Source: Anopheles merus (lineage: Eukaryota; Arthropoda; Insecta; Diptera; Culicidae). From it: a DNA stretch of 64,000 nucleotides. Below, piece after piece: positions 22,628-36,122 of this stretch. The notes beneath the pieces were generated by a model, which was not told the DNA's origin, did not search any database, and saw only the letters and a list, made by a program, of their open reading frames with translations. The stretch spans positions 51,970,442 through 52,034,441 of the forward strand of contig NC_054083.1 in assembly GCF_017562075.2 (NCBI RefSeq). Direction: 5' to 3'. Each line of letters starts with the position of its first letter. The stretch's first letter is position 1. Made by a program: the position numbers and the translations under genes.

Positions 22628-22923
22628 CTAAAAGAAAAGGAACGAAAAGGACGATGTGAGTGATACCCGGTGGACGAACCGACCTCCTCCCTCATAACCA
22701 CTCACCGATGAAAGACGTTCCGTACTTCCGGAAGTACCACCATTCGAAGATGAGTATCAGTCCGGAAATGAGACTAGATGTGCCGGTAAGGGCAACGTAG
22801 AACTTGGGGGTCACTGTTGGGGTGGGGAAACAACGATTAGCATTCGCGGAGGAGCACTGGTGACACTGGCTGGTGTGAAACAGTTTACTTACGTGTGCTG
22901 AGAAACACCGATGAATCCCACAT
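21216..22923 (-). CDS. ST7: ST7 homologue (suppressor of tumorigenicity 7 family), complete
   Basis: Minus-strand exons are 22893-22923, 22706-22813 and 21216-22627, joined in frame to 516 residues. The family is conserved in animals and its biochemical role is poorly defined; mammalian ST7 is a multi-pass membrane protein linked to tumour suppression. Strong family words are TPKFYVALTGTSSLISG and FEWWYFRKYGTSFIEQ (first membrane segment), CKVWRNPLNLFRGAEY, YDMNLSAQDHQTFFTC, YILLAEEEATTI, KYDDISLPKSATICYTAALL, FNPHVPKYLLEMK and PKKELPFFILFTAGLCS (C-terminal membrane segment). The middle is helical and TPR-like. A Ser/Gly linker follows residue ~55. Codon use is strongly GC-rich. It converges with zipper. 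Confidence 0.96.
22706..22813 (-). CDS. ST7: ST7 exon 2 (first membrane segment)
   Basis: It encodes TPKFYVALTGTSSLISGLI and the FEWWYFRKYGTSFI segment, almost invariant in the family. The acceptor is ccaacag and the donor gtgagt; it ends one base into a Glu codon. Confidence 0.95.
22893..22923 (-). CDS. ST7: ST7 exon 1 (start)
   Basis: It encodes MWDSSVFLST plus one base, ending at a gtaagt donor. This ATG was chosen because the split codon (C+TG, Leu) gives STLTPKFY, matching the family's NTLTPKFY. A longer upstream open frame has no such match. Confidence 0.85.
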
Positions 22924-25351
22924 CCTTCCCACGGTGGAAGACACAAACTTCCGTGAGGACGATGTGGCTAGCTGAGAAGACACGGGCGGACAGGACGAAA
23001 CACGAACCACGCCACTAAACACCACAGAAAACAGGACGAAACACACGGCAGCGAACGGTAGGCTACAACGGCAGCGGCAGCACCACCACCACGGAGGACA
23101 GAAACTTTTTCGCTGCTTTTTTTCTTGGACTTCGATGTCAACCGCTTTGTTTACGTTTCGGAAGCGAGCTTAGTTCCCGTTCAACATGGCGAGGGTTTTT
23201 GACGTTCAAAAAGCGCTGCGTCTCGCTCATTTTCTCTACCCTTCCTTTACTTGCCGAGAGTGCTTGTTTCGAAGTGAGCTTTTGTACTCTTTGTCGTATA
23301 CCGAGTTGTGTATGTTCTCGCTCGTTGGGTCATGCCATCTCTTTCGCGCCGTATGGATGTATGGAAAATGTAAACAAACTCCGAGGTTGATGTAAATGTG
23401 GAGTGCAGAATTTTGTTGGTAATTTGCATCGAAATCGACTGCGGTACCCTTAGCGTCAAGGTCACCAGCAAATGAATACTGTATATAAAAGGTCACCATG
23501 GGGTCAGCTGAAGCGATCGCAGCACATCTACGAGTAAGTGAGACGACATACTTGCGGCACACACATGAAATGACGGGCTCCTGGAGTCTATGAGGGGGAG
23601 ATGGAGGAGAGGTGAAGTGTATTTTTTTGTCATTTAATTTTGTCCACCAACACAATCGCACACCAGCGCGAGCTTTTTGGCGGCCATCTTGAATCCTCAA
23701 AGACCTTCACAATGACTTTCAAACACGCTCGCCAGCGAGGGAAAATCGCACCGACTTGGAGCGTTAACGAGCTCGTGAAAACCGGCTTTTGCCTAGCGGG
23801 AAATGTGCTGAGGCGGTGGTCTATGCGACATCGTTGGTGTTACTGCTCTCATTATTCTCGAAAAAGCACCCGAATCTCATAAAAAAGGTCCTTTTTGTTC
23901 AAAATAAATGCAGAACAAAATTAAATTTCATTAAAAAGACTTGCGATGTTCAAAAAAGAGTCAAGAATATACGATAAATGAAACAGAAAGGGTTTTGAAG
24001 GGCCATATTTTGACCAACGCATACAAGTGTGCGCACAGACCGTGTACAGGCGCCTTAACAGCGGCGCCGTTTTTGACAACACATCTCTCGGGTGCGCCCG
24101 ATCTCAGATGCCCGTGCTCGCGCGGTGGTTGTGTCGGCACGAACGGTGCAGCTTTTTTTCATTTAAATTTTGAACCTGCCAGCGAACGGATCGCGTGTGC
24201 GTGTGTGTCCCGCTTCTTTCGCTGCGCATCATCATCGTCGTACCGTCATATCCAAAATCCGTCGCTCGTTTGTTGTGTTCTGTGTGTGTCGTGTAACTGT
24301 GGGTAACAAATAGCCTGCAACCAAGTGTAAGCAAAAAGGATCTTTAGAATCTTTTCTTTCGGAAAGATTTGCAAGAAGACGTGTGTTTGGAAAGTACGAA
24401 AGAGTCATCAAACTTGGTGCAAGTGTGTTGGAATCTTTGTTCGATAGTAGGGGGGGAAAATACAAAATTCGCGATCGATTGCAAAGTGCATTATTTACAC
24501 GAGTGTTGCGTGCTGCAACACAAACAAAAAACATTTTCCATTCGGTGAGCTGTGTGAATTGTTCTGTTTTTTTGTGTGACTGTGTAGTTGTTTAAACTAA
24601 GTAGCAAAAGCTACCAGAGTGTAAACAGAGAACGGAACCGGAACGAAACCGGCCCCTGCTCCTGACCCCAAGATCAATCCCTCCCGTGTGTGGTGGTGGT
24701 GTTGTAGCTCGTTGCATTTCAATAGCGTGCGGGTGCAGAGCGGTGTTCGCTTGCATTACAATTCTCTCGGTGCACTTTTTTCGAGTGCTCACCTTTCCCC
24801 GACCGCCGAAGCAGCGGCGTCTGCAAGCAAGTTTTGGCCCATTTTGTGTGAAGGTGTGTGGCACGATACAAAACAGCCTTTCTACAAACGAAACCATCGT
24901 TTCGTGTTGGTGGCTGGCTGTGTGTGCGTGTCTAAGCTTTTTGTGTGCGCTCAGAACGGCTGTGCTCTGTTTTGGGATTTGTTTGCCGCTTCTTCTGCGT
25001 CGTTGTTTTCGCGCTGTCCACCCCGCTGCTGCTGGAGGTCAATGTTGATGTTTCGATCCGTTACGGTAATCCGGGCAACAGCGGTGTGTATGCGTCGGCT
25101 GCTGTTGGTGTGAGTGGCGTGGAACCCACATCAAAGCAACCCATATTTCTACCGCTCGTTACAACGCAACAGCCAAAAAGATTCCCGTTCTGCTTGCACA
25201 CGAAAACGCAGCAGCACAAAAGCCTTGACCTTTGCCAGTGTGTGTGTGTGTGTGCCTCGCGTGCGCTCCTGGTGCATTTCTCGAGAAGCTTTTCCGCCGT
25301 CTCGTGTGCCACCGGGTGGGGGAGTGAGAGCAACAACCCGTCATCATCATC
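22924..25351. promoter_or_regulatory. Divergent 5' region between ST7 and the 25.35-kb exon
   Basis: This contains the ST7 5' UTR/promoter (minus) and, further right, probable 5' UTR of the plus-strand exon at 25352. A TCAAGGTCA element, the extended half-site of FTZ-F1/ERR-type nuclear receptors, lies at 23456-23464, with another AAGGTCA at 23489-23495 after a TATATAAAAG. No coding exon is convincing. TSS positions cannot be fixed from sequence. Confidence 0.4.
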
Positions 25352-25642
25352 ATGCTGGAGCTGCAGCATCCCGACGCCGGCGGCGACGTGCAGCTGAGCA
25401 CCCGATCGGTCATCCCCAGTGCCGCCACGACCCGGTCCGCGCTGGAGGCGATCAAGAAAAAGTTCGAACTGGCAGCTGCCGCCGACGTGAGCGAGAAGCT
25501 GCTGGCCGAAAAGGGCAAGGAGCAGAAACTGGCGGCCGGTGGTGTTCCATCGACCCCGGACGGTACCGATACGACGCCGGCAAAGCCACCGTCCGCCCTC
25601 GGGTTGATTGATTCCCGCGGGTGCGCCAAACCAACGAAAAAG
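25352..25642 (+). CDS. Orphan first coding exon; possible distal start of the coronin gene
   Basis: An ATG at 25352 opens 97 codons ending GCAKPTKK precisely at a consensus donor gtaagt (25643), phase 0. Composition is clearly coding-like (high GC3, Ala/Lys/Glu-rich, with an amphipathic stretch ALEAIKKKFELAAAA). I do not recognise the domain. The next certain plus-strand coding exons are those of the coronin at 50 kb, whose upstream in-frame exon (50375-50569) also begins in phase 0, so the two could be joined across a 24.7-kb intron to give a long N-terminal isoform. The linkage is inference; this could also be a separate gene with unseen exons. Confidence 0.6.
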
Positions 25643-28600
25643 GTAAGTTCCACAATGCTAGCGAGAAACATCTTATCAGCACACACACATACACGCGCTC
25701 ACCCTTATCGTCATCTTATCGGAAATAGTGCTCCAGCAAGGGGGGGGGGAAACCAACGTTAACCGTGCGTCGTTCCTCGTTTCCTGTTTTATTTTTTGAG
25801 GCTTCACTCAGTTCCCTTTCTTTTCAGTGCTGCACAGCGACTGCAGTTACAGAGGAAGTGCTGTGCAGCAAATGTGTATTAGTTTGTGGGAATTTTCGCA
25901 TCACGAATAAATCGAGTTCGCCGTCGTCATGGGGAACCGGTTTTGGGCTGGCCAGTGTGTGTCTGGTTCGGGCCTTGGAGATGGACGAATTTTCCAAAAA
26001 AGGAAAGATGATATTCTTAGCAACCATTGCTTCCAATTGCCGTGTCCGTTTTTTTCGGTTGCGAGAACAACGGCAATGCAAAGAATAGGACTTTTTTTCT
26101 GCTGGTGGTGGTGCGGAAGTTTAAACAGGGGAATTGGTTGCATCTGCGAATTCGGGAATGTCCTGTCGGGAAAGGGGAAACATACTTTTTGGCTTCATCT
26201 GCTCTCGGTTCGGCGTGACGAGTTGCCAGGTGGAAAAAAGGGAAAAGGAAGTGGAAACTTAATTGATGAGCTTGGAAAGAGCAGACAAAACAACCGCTCA
26301 AGAAATGATAGATTCTAAGAGAAGAAATAATTACCTACGAAGATGTAAGTTTCACTTTTTCATACAACTCTTCATCCGGCGCACGCTGAAGATGTGTGAG
26401 ATGTAAATTTGACGCTTAACCCTACTTCGCTTCCTCCCTGTCCGTTGAATGATGCCCCCCGAATCGAACCAGAAGCGCTGGAAATGCAAAAGTAATACGG
26501 TTTCGCATCTTTCACCAGCGGATGTTGGCTTTCCGGGCGCTGCTGCAATTACCACCCACCCGAGAGAGAGGAAATGGGGGACTGAGGGGGAGGTGATCAC
26601 TGTGCCGCGCCACAACAACTGCCGGTCGTCATCTTGCTGCGGCTGCTGCAGATTGTTTGGCAAATTGATGCAGCCCCGAGAAAGTGTGCGTTTGGGAATG
26701 GAATGGGGCATGAGGGAGGGGGGATGAGGGAACTTCCGAGACATCACCACACACCACACGGAAAAATGAAAACGAGTGGTGGCCGTTGATCGGGGCTTAC
26801 CATTTCGTGCGTGTATGGTTTTGCGCCTCATGTTCACGCTCATGTGCGTGAGGAAAATCCATTGTTTCCCACCAGGCCGGGGAAGCTTCTGGCAAAGCAA
26901 CACTCTGTGATGTGTATGTGGGTTGCAAGCGACGCCACTCGATCGGAAAGCCGTTAATGGATATGGGAAAACTAGCGTGTGCCATCGAGAGAGGTGAGAA
27001 AATTCCCTCACACCTTGTACGAGGAGGGGGGGGGGGAAACGATAAGATACGGAAAATGTGGGTGAGATTGGAGTTTGACGCACAAGCCGTTTCTGCCAGA
27101 CACACGGGAAAGTGATTTACTTCCATCACTGTAGAAGAAAAACAAAACGCACCAGCAAGCGTAGACACACACACACACACACACATGGATATGCATTCCT
27201 CCATTATTTAATCAAAAGCATGGCAGCATTTTTGTGTGTGAGCTCCGATTCATTTCGTTTCATTAGCGCGCCCTGCGCCATCGAGCGGCAGTAGCACTAA
27301 TGTGATAAGCAGCGGAAGATGAGGAGGAAGGAGAGCCTGAGCACGTTCAATTATCTGCATATTTTAAGATCAATTTCACAAATTTCCATCCACTCACAAG
27401 TAGTCCACTCGCTCGCCCACTCGCTGGCGCCACCGTAATTCAAGGCCTCCTGCGCCAGCGATCCGGACGTGATGATGATCGGTCGTCGAAGAGCGTCGGT
27501 AAATTGCACACGAGGGGAAAACGGGAGAGCGTTTAATGCTGATAACAGTGCAGCAGCAGTGACCCAGCCAAGTGCAGATTATAGAAGGTTTCATCGATTA
27601 TGTGGCTCCCCATCATCCCGCCCGTTCCAGCGCCTTCTTATCCAATGTCCGTAGAGGAAAGGCTTTGCGATTCGATCAGCTTGTACTGAGAGGAGCGATT
27701 CGATTAAGAAGACGCAGAGGGGGAGATAGGGGAAGTTGGTGCGCGGGCAACTTGTTCCCTGCTGTCGATCTGCCTGTCCTATTCTGTCCTTCGAACACAT
27801 GCACAAACACACGCCCCGACGCCAGTTTCCGAACGACTGACCACGACGAGGGTGGAAGAAGCCGTGAAGTACATGGTGAAGAGGGCACTCGAACGTTACA
27901 GTGTGGACCTAACCGTTCGGTCGGCAAAACAGAGTAGGGCTAGAGAGGGATAAGGGGAGCTTTGGTTTATTATAATCATTTCCAAGCGAGCACGATTCGC
28001 GCCACCCGACCCCCCCCCCTCCCTCCATCCGCCACACAGTGATTATTGCGCATTTGGATTGGGTTGTCGCGGCCTCTGCTTCCGCCTCTAGAAATCATCC
28101 CACAACCTTCCAAGGCGCATATCTGACGGATCACATCATCGTATCGGGAGAACTTTGGAACGTGTCACGAACGCTCCGTCAAATCTCAGTGCTGGTGTAT
28201 GTTTGTGTTTGCGCTCTGGGGACGTGCTCTTCAGAGGGTCTCTGGGCGGATGTCCGACGACGTTTGTGAATTCAGAATCCTCGCCAGAGCTCTCTGGAGT
28301 GGTGATGGTGAGTACCACGCGCTCTCGTTCGATTTGCCAATTCGAAATGGACTTGGTGTCGTTTTGGGTGGGTGTGAACAGTGTGTCAGTTTGGTGTGGC
28401 TCCTACGCCTTTGGTCTTGCGGTGTACGGCACTTGACACCTTCGTCGCCATCGATCATTGAACTGCTGCTGATGCTGCTGTCAGTGCTGAATTCGGCGAT
28501 CTGTAGTAACTGTTTTCCAGTACCTCGGGCCGAGGGATTGGAAACATTTCTAACCACTTTTTGAAGAGGAAGTGTGTTGGTTTGGATCTTTGGAGTTTGG

Positions 28601-31600
28601 GATCTGGTTTCATGGCCGGAGTGGTGGTGTGGAGTAGAATTTCAATGATGGCTCAGGTAAACTGGAAAGTGATGACGGCACCTTAGGGGGTGATGGTGGA
28701 GATAAGAGACGTGGACGTTAATTGCTATTACCGCGAGCAAGTAGGAAGAGTTATAGTGTGTTATAAAATATATATATATATATAAATATGGAAGTGGTAC
28801 GGGCAGTGGTGCATTGCGCTGCACTGCACTTTAGGTTCGTAACCTCACATTATTTGTGTGCTTTCAACTTCCATTTTCGTTTGCCTGTGGCTCCGACAAT
28901 GATGTCATACAGACCCCCCCCCCCCCCCCCCCCCCCTCCATGCAACTCGCCGAGACGAACCATAAAAGCGCGTAAGACTTCATAAACGCAACATCTTGAA
29001 GCTATAACCTAGTAGGATCGACATCCTAGGGTCTCACTTTTGACCATGGTTGTCGGCATGACCCGGTCGGCGTAGAACGATTCAAAACTATTTGCGGCCA
29101 CGATTAGCTCGCTCTTCCATGTTTCCCTCCCATTTCCCCCGACAAAGGGGCTCAAATACAGTCTTTGTTGGAAATTAGTCGCGAACACGTACGCGAGTAG
29201 AGAGTTCATTCCCTCTTTTGCTTTTTCCTGGTACTCTCACCCTCGATTGAACCGTTAGTACATTTCCTGTGAAGGCACAACCTCTCCCCCCACGTGCATG
29301 TGTGCAACAGTGCGTGATGCAAGTGCATCAGAGCCTCTGTGTACCGGCAGCATCATCATATGGCGCCAGTCGTCAATTTCCCCGCACCGGTTACTAGCAC
29401 GACAGCGCCGCCATTCCTCCTCATAGACGTGGACACAACGACACAAGGGGTACGATGGGTGGTGGAGATTGCATACATAAACCACCCCTTTTTCCCGATT
29501 GAAGCCCACACACATACACGTTGGTTCGGTTCGCATGCTAACATGAAAGGATGAGAGAGTGGCACCAGCATATCGGTACAGTGCCATTAAGTGCCACCTT
29601 TACTTCGCTGGGGCGACACTCCGTCTGCCTTCTTTGTGTGTGTCGAGTGGCCATGGCCCGTAGTGTGTGCGTAATGAATAAGAGATGGGCCCGTTTTGCT
29701 GCTAGGTTTGTGCTGCCAGTTGCTGAGAACACAGAAAGCAGCTCTATTTAGTAACATATCCGAACACTACCGTTGACGACGGCGATGATGATGATGACGA
29801 TGATGACTACGACGACGGATGGCTAGTCCCGCTTGCCTAATGATGGGCCTTTTGCTTAGCTTGTCCATGTCCACGGGGTCAACGAAAGAATTGCACACCA
29901 CTATGGTGTGTCCCAAGGAAGCAGGGAGAGAAGGTTGAACTCTCTTTTTCAATTTCCTAGATATAAATCTTGCATGTGCACTCACTTGCAGCTGAAGGTG
30001 AAGGGCCTTCTAGCTCTATGGGACCTACATAATGGAAACATGTTTACGGTTCTGGATTCCCTTCGGTACCGTTTTTGTCTAATATGAAGCTAATCTAGAA
30101 GCGATTCCTCGGTGTCGTTTTTGTTTTGTTTTTATGTTGGGGCAAGTGTTGTCATCATCGTGCCAGGAATTCGTAATCATGGTCCCAAAATTATGGAATT
30201 TCAAAGCTAATCGTCGGCGGGCGTTGTTTTGGGTGCTAATTCTTGGAGCTAAATTATGCAAAGGACACATGTACACACACCACACCACACCGGGAACGGG
30301 TCTCCAGTGGGGTTAATTAGTAAGCACAGGGCCGTTGCATCAACATAAACCATTCCCGCGTACTGCGTCGATAAATGTAAATGAATTAATGTGCTAACAG
30401 TGATGACCCACTTAAATGGGACGCCACGGGAGGAAGACTTCAGAGCAAAAGTGACCCTTCGATCTGTCCAAAAAAGGGTTAAATTAAGGGGCCATGTTGT
30501 TTAAATGGTCGTATTACTCTCCGACGACCTGCTCGAGTGCCGCCGTGCCGTGCACACACCTATCTTATCTCGTAGTTCAAACTCAGGCTCGCACACGGAA
30601 GAATCAATGCTTTATCGTAATATGAGCGGGGAACCAACCTGCATTTATTGGTTCAATTTTTTGTAATGTGTCGTGCGGACATGTAAGCGTGGCAATCAAT
30701 TTCTAAGTGGTTGATTTGAGCTATCTCTTCCTACCTCAACCACCAATCCCCCACTTTCCAATGCTTCCCTCTCTGGGGTCGCCAGCCAGCGCGCGTACCT
30801 CGTTGGGGACTTTTTGTCCACAGTGTGACTCTTTGGTTACCTACCCGAACACTGTGTGAAACTGTGTGCGTTTGCAATGACATGACAATGTTCTGCCCTT
30901 GTGTAAACGTGTATTTATTGCAGTGTGGTGTAGTTGTTTTTTCCCCCATAGTCCTCTCTTATAGCGCCAATCACTTGCAATCGTGATTTAAGGCTCAAAA
31001 GTTGTGGCAAAAAAGCCTTGATTTTGCCTTGTTGTGTAATTTAGAGTGGCAGAGTTTCGTCGACTAATATTATTTTTATAAAATTCCAAACTAATTTACA
31101 ATAAGATAGAAAATGTTAAAAAGTTGTAGGAAAGAAAAGTTATGCCTTTTGGGTGAGAGGATTCAAAACACCAAAGGAAGGGAGGATATAGTAGATTGAC
31201 GTGAACACGGTACATAACCCAACTCCTCCCCAATCTGTTGCCCTTTTCAATCGCTCGTCAGAATATTTCCGCTTCGGTCGAAATGTCAAAACGATTTACG
31301 TTCGCATTCGGTACAATTTCCTCGGTCGCTTTTCCGCCTGGATTCTTGTGGTTTATCAGTTTGGAAAATGCTATTACCGTCCATGTCCGGCGTGGCAAGT
31401 CGTTCAGTTGCAGTCGTTGAGAGAAAGAGAGAGAGAGAGAGAGAGAGACAGGAAAAAGGGCAAGCAACACGGCATGAAGGTTATTGCAAGATTAATTTCT
31501 CATTTTACGCTTCGTTCCACCACCTCACCACCTCATTATTTATCTTGAAATGCTGTGTCGTTCGATTTTTTGTTGCTGCTAGCTGCCTGCCGATTTTGGA

Positions 31601-34600
31601 CAGCTTTTCAAGTCACAGACACATTCGAACACACAGCAACACTCCAAATTCGTTCGTTCCCAGTTCGTGTTCTAGAAGAAACCGGGGGCCAAGTACCGGA
31701 ACACAGACGGGAGGGCCATTTTGCGTATCGATTCAACATCGAACGCGGCGGGGCCACACTTGTATATGGAACATTGTAGCAACTTTGTCTGACTGGAGAG
31801 GAGAGGGAGACATCGTGGTCGGGGTTGGAGTGTTTCCTTATGGACTCTGTTTCAAGTTACTAAGACGATGGGGGAGGGGTGTTGTTGTGGGATGATCGCG
31901 GTGGCGCGGTGGTGGTAAGACTATTTTATTTAATAAATAATCGAATCTATTACGGTGCAAGCACACCAACAATGTATACTTGAGCGCTGGAAGGCCCCCC
32001 GACCAAGTGCAAAAAGCACAAGCTCCTCGTATTGATGTCTTTTGCGCCGATACGTTCATTTCGTGTCAATCGCTTCCAGCACCAATGGCGGGAGAAAAAC
32101 TGTGTCAAGGAGTCGTCCCTACTTTTCCCGTCCTTCCCGTGGCCCCCATGGCTTTGCCAGTAGACAAAACTGACAGACGGAAACATCATCGATGAGAGAT
32201 CCCCAACAAGGCAAGGATCTGCCGGCACCGGTCTAGAAAGGTGCGATGGCGATGGGGAGACGGCGACGGCCTGGTTTTCGGAAGGTCTCGCTGCGGCTAC
32301 GGCCCGGGCAAAAAAGATTGATGGCAGCGATAATGATGATCTCGTCGAGCCAGCACGGGTTGAGCTTTCGATGCCATCAGCACACCGCGATGGGTCGCGA
32401 TTATAACGGGCCGGGTGGGGGGAGATACATAGGCATTACCTTCTCCCGCGCCCAAGCGTCATCTGTCCCAAGCGCCGAAGAATGGTGAGGTGAACCATGA
32501 CTTTGAAAGTTCGACGAACTTTTCGTGTACTACTCACACATACACACCGTCCCGTTCACGGGACTTCTCATCAATCAGGTCGTCTGGTGTGATGGGGCAG
32601 AGGAGGGAACAAGGCGGTTGGATGGCGCACAACCTTTCCCGGGGCCGATGATCCGGGTTTGCGATCGGCAAAGTGAATGGTCACGAACATTGCGAACATT
32701 GCGGCCGCAGTTCTGTGGACGGGCCGAGGTTGATGTTTCGATATAATAAAAAATAATAACACCACCAAACAATTACATTCGCGCGCAGTTCAGATTGTGT
32801 CTGGCTGGTTGGCTGGCTGGCTGGACGGCGGTGTAGTCTGTAAGAATGTCCCACAGATGATGATTGCTGCTTACACCCGCTCGGATCTCTCCTCTTGTGT
32901 GTGTTTGTGTGGAGGGATCTTAAGAAGAGGATGGTTTTTTTCTCTCCCAAAATAATATCCTCAGGTAGAGTTTGGTGTGACTTTTCCTTTCTAGGTAGAA
33001 AAGCGTAAGCGTGGGTCGGGAAGATCATTGAGGTTGAGAAGATTTTCTCCTATGATTAGGACATCCTCTTGCAGCCGGCCTCGTTTTGGGTAAACGCTCT
33101 CGGGTAGGGTAATTTTCAGGTTGACCCTGGAAGCCGAATTGGTGGTCCATAATTTCTGGAAACACGATGCCGACGAAGATACGCTTGTGCGCTTGTACCC
33201 CGATACCTGATGAGCAAAACCTCCCCTGGATGGCCATTTACAGCCGTCTCTACCTCCAAATAAGGCTCTATCAGGGATCCGTCCGATCGTTCGTTCGTTC
33301 CTTCGTTCGGGATGGATAATAAGCTGCGAATTATGGCCATTGTCATCATGTAGGATTGTACATTCATCTTGTGTCTGCTGCTGCTGCTGATCCTTGAACC
33401 ACACACGGGTACGAATGCTGGCATCGTCTTCCCAACAGCAGAGAATGCAGCGCTTTGTCTCTCACACGCCTGGTTGGTCTGGGGGAACCATCTACACTTT
33501 GGGTTTGTAATAGGCCTTCAATAGTTTATAGCCGCCTTGAAGCACACATCAGCACATCCCGCCAAAGACCTCCTCTCGCCCAAGTTATCGCGCACTACTT
33601 TTTACTGCCTTTGATTACCTTCACAAAGGCTTCTTTTTTTGTTTTGTTTGGCTAATCAAATTTCCTCCTTCAAAGATTGGCCTCAATCGGTACGCACTTG
33701 TTGCTTTTGCAGCAAACTTCTCCAAACTTTCGAGAAGAGGTTTGTGCTCGAAATGATGCACACGCTCATGCTACTTGTCCCAAGCGCTGGGCAGCAAAAG
33801 AGGAACGGAACGACGCCGTAAACAAACGCGGTCTAACGGTGTGTGCCAACGCGCGACCAACGGAGCTTTTGTTTATCGGCGCCGCTGTAACAACGTAAAC
33901 AACAATCTGTGTCTGTGTCTTTGTGTGTGTGCGCTACAGTTTGCGGCTGTTTTTCCTCTTTTCACCAACCCATACCGAAACAATAGTTCGATGCGTGTGA
34001 ATATGCTTGAAACGGATTTTTGTTTCAATTTCTCTCTCCAGTATCCAGTCCACTGGCGCGAGCGCTCTTCTCATTTGCATCTGAAACAAGAGTGGACGAT
34101 CGAGTTGGGAGGGGGAGGGAGAAGTGAACTGGGGAATTGGTTTCGTTAATGGAAGTGTGTATGGGTAATGTTGTTTATGCTTATGCCCTAGCAAATGCTC
34201 TAGTTTAGATGGAACCCTTTTTGACACTTTTTGTCTCTTTGTAAGTGTGCAAATTTCCGTTCTCTAGTCTCTAGTCTGTGACCCTGGGGTGGAAAATAAT
34301 ACATGTAGATGCATTTGAATGATAAATGACCGGCGTTGGACGACTACGACCACCGTGTGCAATGTAATGTGAAACCCCATTGTGAGGGTCTTTAGTGGTG
34401 CAGGAGAAGGAGTAGGAGTTGGTTGGTGTTGGTGTTCCACCTTGCCCCGTCGTACTGTTGATTCTCATTCATATTTAAATTTGGCCTGTTTGAACACGTG
34501 TCGCCTTGGCGGAGGAGAGCCCACGAAGAACTGGGAAAAAGAGCAGTTTGTGTTAATTTTGGTGTGCTTGGTTGGTGGTTGGTGGCTATTTTGTTGTTGC

Positions 34601-36050
34601 TTTGTTTGCAGTCCCCCGCCGCACCACCCCTCTTGTGCGGTGGTCAGCAGCGTGTTTGTGTGCCACTGCCACTGTCGTCGTCCTATTATGATGCGAAATG
34701 CACTTTTTTGTTGGTGTGGTGGAGCTTTAACGTTCAGCGTCATCTTTCACAAGTTCGAGTCTGAATGAGGAGGGTGGTAGCTGAAAAAGCAAAATCTCAT
34801 TTGCTGTGTCCCCACATTTTTTTCCTGAAACTCCATGCAACAACCTCCAAAAGCGACGAGTCAGTCACTTTTTGGCGGCGCAATAAAAAGCAGTGGAAAA
34901 TTTGGTGCTTCAATCAAATGGTGTGTTGCATAATTGGATGATTTTGGAGCTGAAGGATAGGCTTAAGCGAAGAGCGCAACCCATGCAGCTGACCTTAAAC
35001 TGCAGGTGTTGTTAGTTTTTGTGTGAGTTGAATGCAATTCCTGTTTGTTTCTAACCCCAACAAACCTGGGGAGCACCATGTATGTTGCACGGAAACTCTC
35101 CAGAAAGTGTGTGAGAGAGAGAGAGTCCCATGATAATCCGCAGGGCAATGGCTTTTGCTTAATTAGACGTAATTAAATCCACTTTTCGTTATCATTGCGT
35201 CTCGTTCATTCTAGTCGTATTCGTGCAGAGATGGAGAGCAGGGCACAACGGGTTGTGTTGTGCGTTTAAGTTGATTGTGTGTGTCCTCCTCTTCTAGCAA
35301 CCACTCGGCTGGGGAACGTAAACTTCCCGGTTGTTTAAGAATTCCACCCCGAAAGGCTATTGGCATAGGGAAGGGACCAGGGAACGCACGCGGAAAACAA
35401 CTCCCTCAGTGATCGCGAGCTCTTAAGAAACGCAGATCAAAGCAGAGCAATGCTTAACCTCTCCTCGTCATCATCATCATCATCTGCTGCTGCTGCTGCT
35501 GCTGTTATGCTGTGCTGGAGCTTATGTGTGCTGCGCGATCGTGTCATTCGCCCTTCTTGCCGCGAGCAAACAGTTTTCGGATGACATGCTTTGTGGAACA
35601 TGTGTGCGAGACACGGGGACGGATTGGTAAAGACATTGGAGGCACATGATGATAATAATGGCACTTGCAATGATGGTGTGGTGGCTGTTTCTGCGACTCG
35701 ACAGTGCGAAACATAAATCCTCCCTGCCGAGCTGTGCTCTCTTGGTGTGGCATTTCGGTTGTGCAAAAAAGATGCTATGTTCCCGTTGGTTCTACAGCTG
35801 TGGAGTTGGTAGGGCAAAACAAACGGTATTACAGCACATGTGCTCACTTCAGCTGTTTGGTTAGCGTTTTTGTGTTGTTAAGGTTATATGCTAGATACAA
35901 CGTTATGTGGAGCTTTTTGTGTGGTCAAATTGTTATGGTTTTATGATATCATAAGGTGTATGTTGTAAGTTGGCACAAAATGTAGTGTTTCTTTGAATAG
36001 CTTTTTCAAAATCGAATTGGTTGAACGGGGAAAATAAGAAAAAAGGTATG
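25643..36050. other. Gene-poor stretch, probably intronic
   Basis: No coding exon could be supported on either strand. There are simple repeats: a GA repeat near 31426-31448 and a 23-base C run at 28914-28936. An open region at 33000-33420 on the minus strand has coding-like fragments in more than one frame but no family match. If the exon at 25352 belongs to the coronin gene, this is its first intron. Confidence 0.5.
28914..28936 (+). repeat. Poly-C run of 23
   Basis: An uninterrupted run of C, unusually long for this genome context and prone to length error in sequencing. Confidence 0.95.
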
Positions 36051-36122
36051 TTCCCATACCGGGAATCGAACCCGGGCCTTCTGGGTGAAAGCCAGATATC
36101 CTAGCCACTAGACCATATGGGA
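36051..36122 (-). tRNA. tRNA-Glu (anticodon UUC)
   Basis: 72 nt on the minus strand with acceptor stem TCCCATA/TATGGGA, discriminator A, an intact D arm, anticodon loop CTTTCAC giving UUC, and T-arm GGTTCGATTCC. The internal A box (TGGTCTAGTGG) and B box are good. A run of six T on the minus strand (36039-36044) about six bases past the 3' end is the Pol III terminator. Compared with the two neighbours, the anticodon stem carries a compensated C-G to U-A change. Confidence 0.97.

Noticed and set aside
23483..23536. TATATAAAAG followed by ATGGGGTCAGC and a gtaagtg donor
   Set aside because: The ATG is only about 14 bp from the TATA-like box, too close for a start site 30 bp downstream to precede it; the 12-codon exon has no partner.
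32991..33424. Coding-like fragments in several minus-strand frames, considered as a decayed retroelement
   Set aside because: No polymerase, protease or integrase motif could be recognised and no terminal repeats flank it; the evidence is too thin to call.
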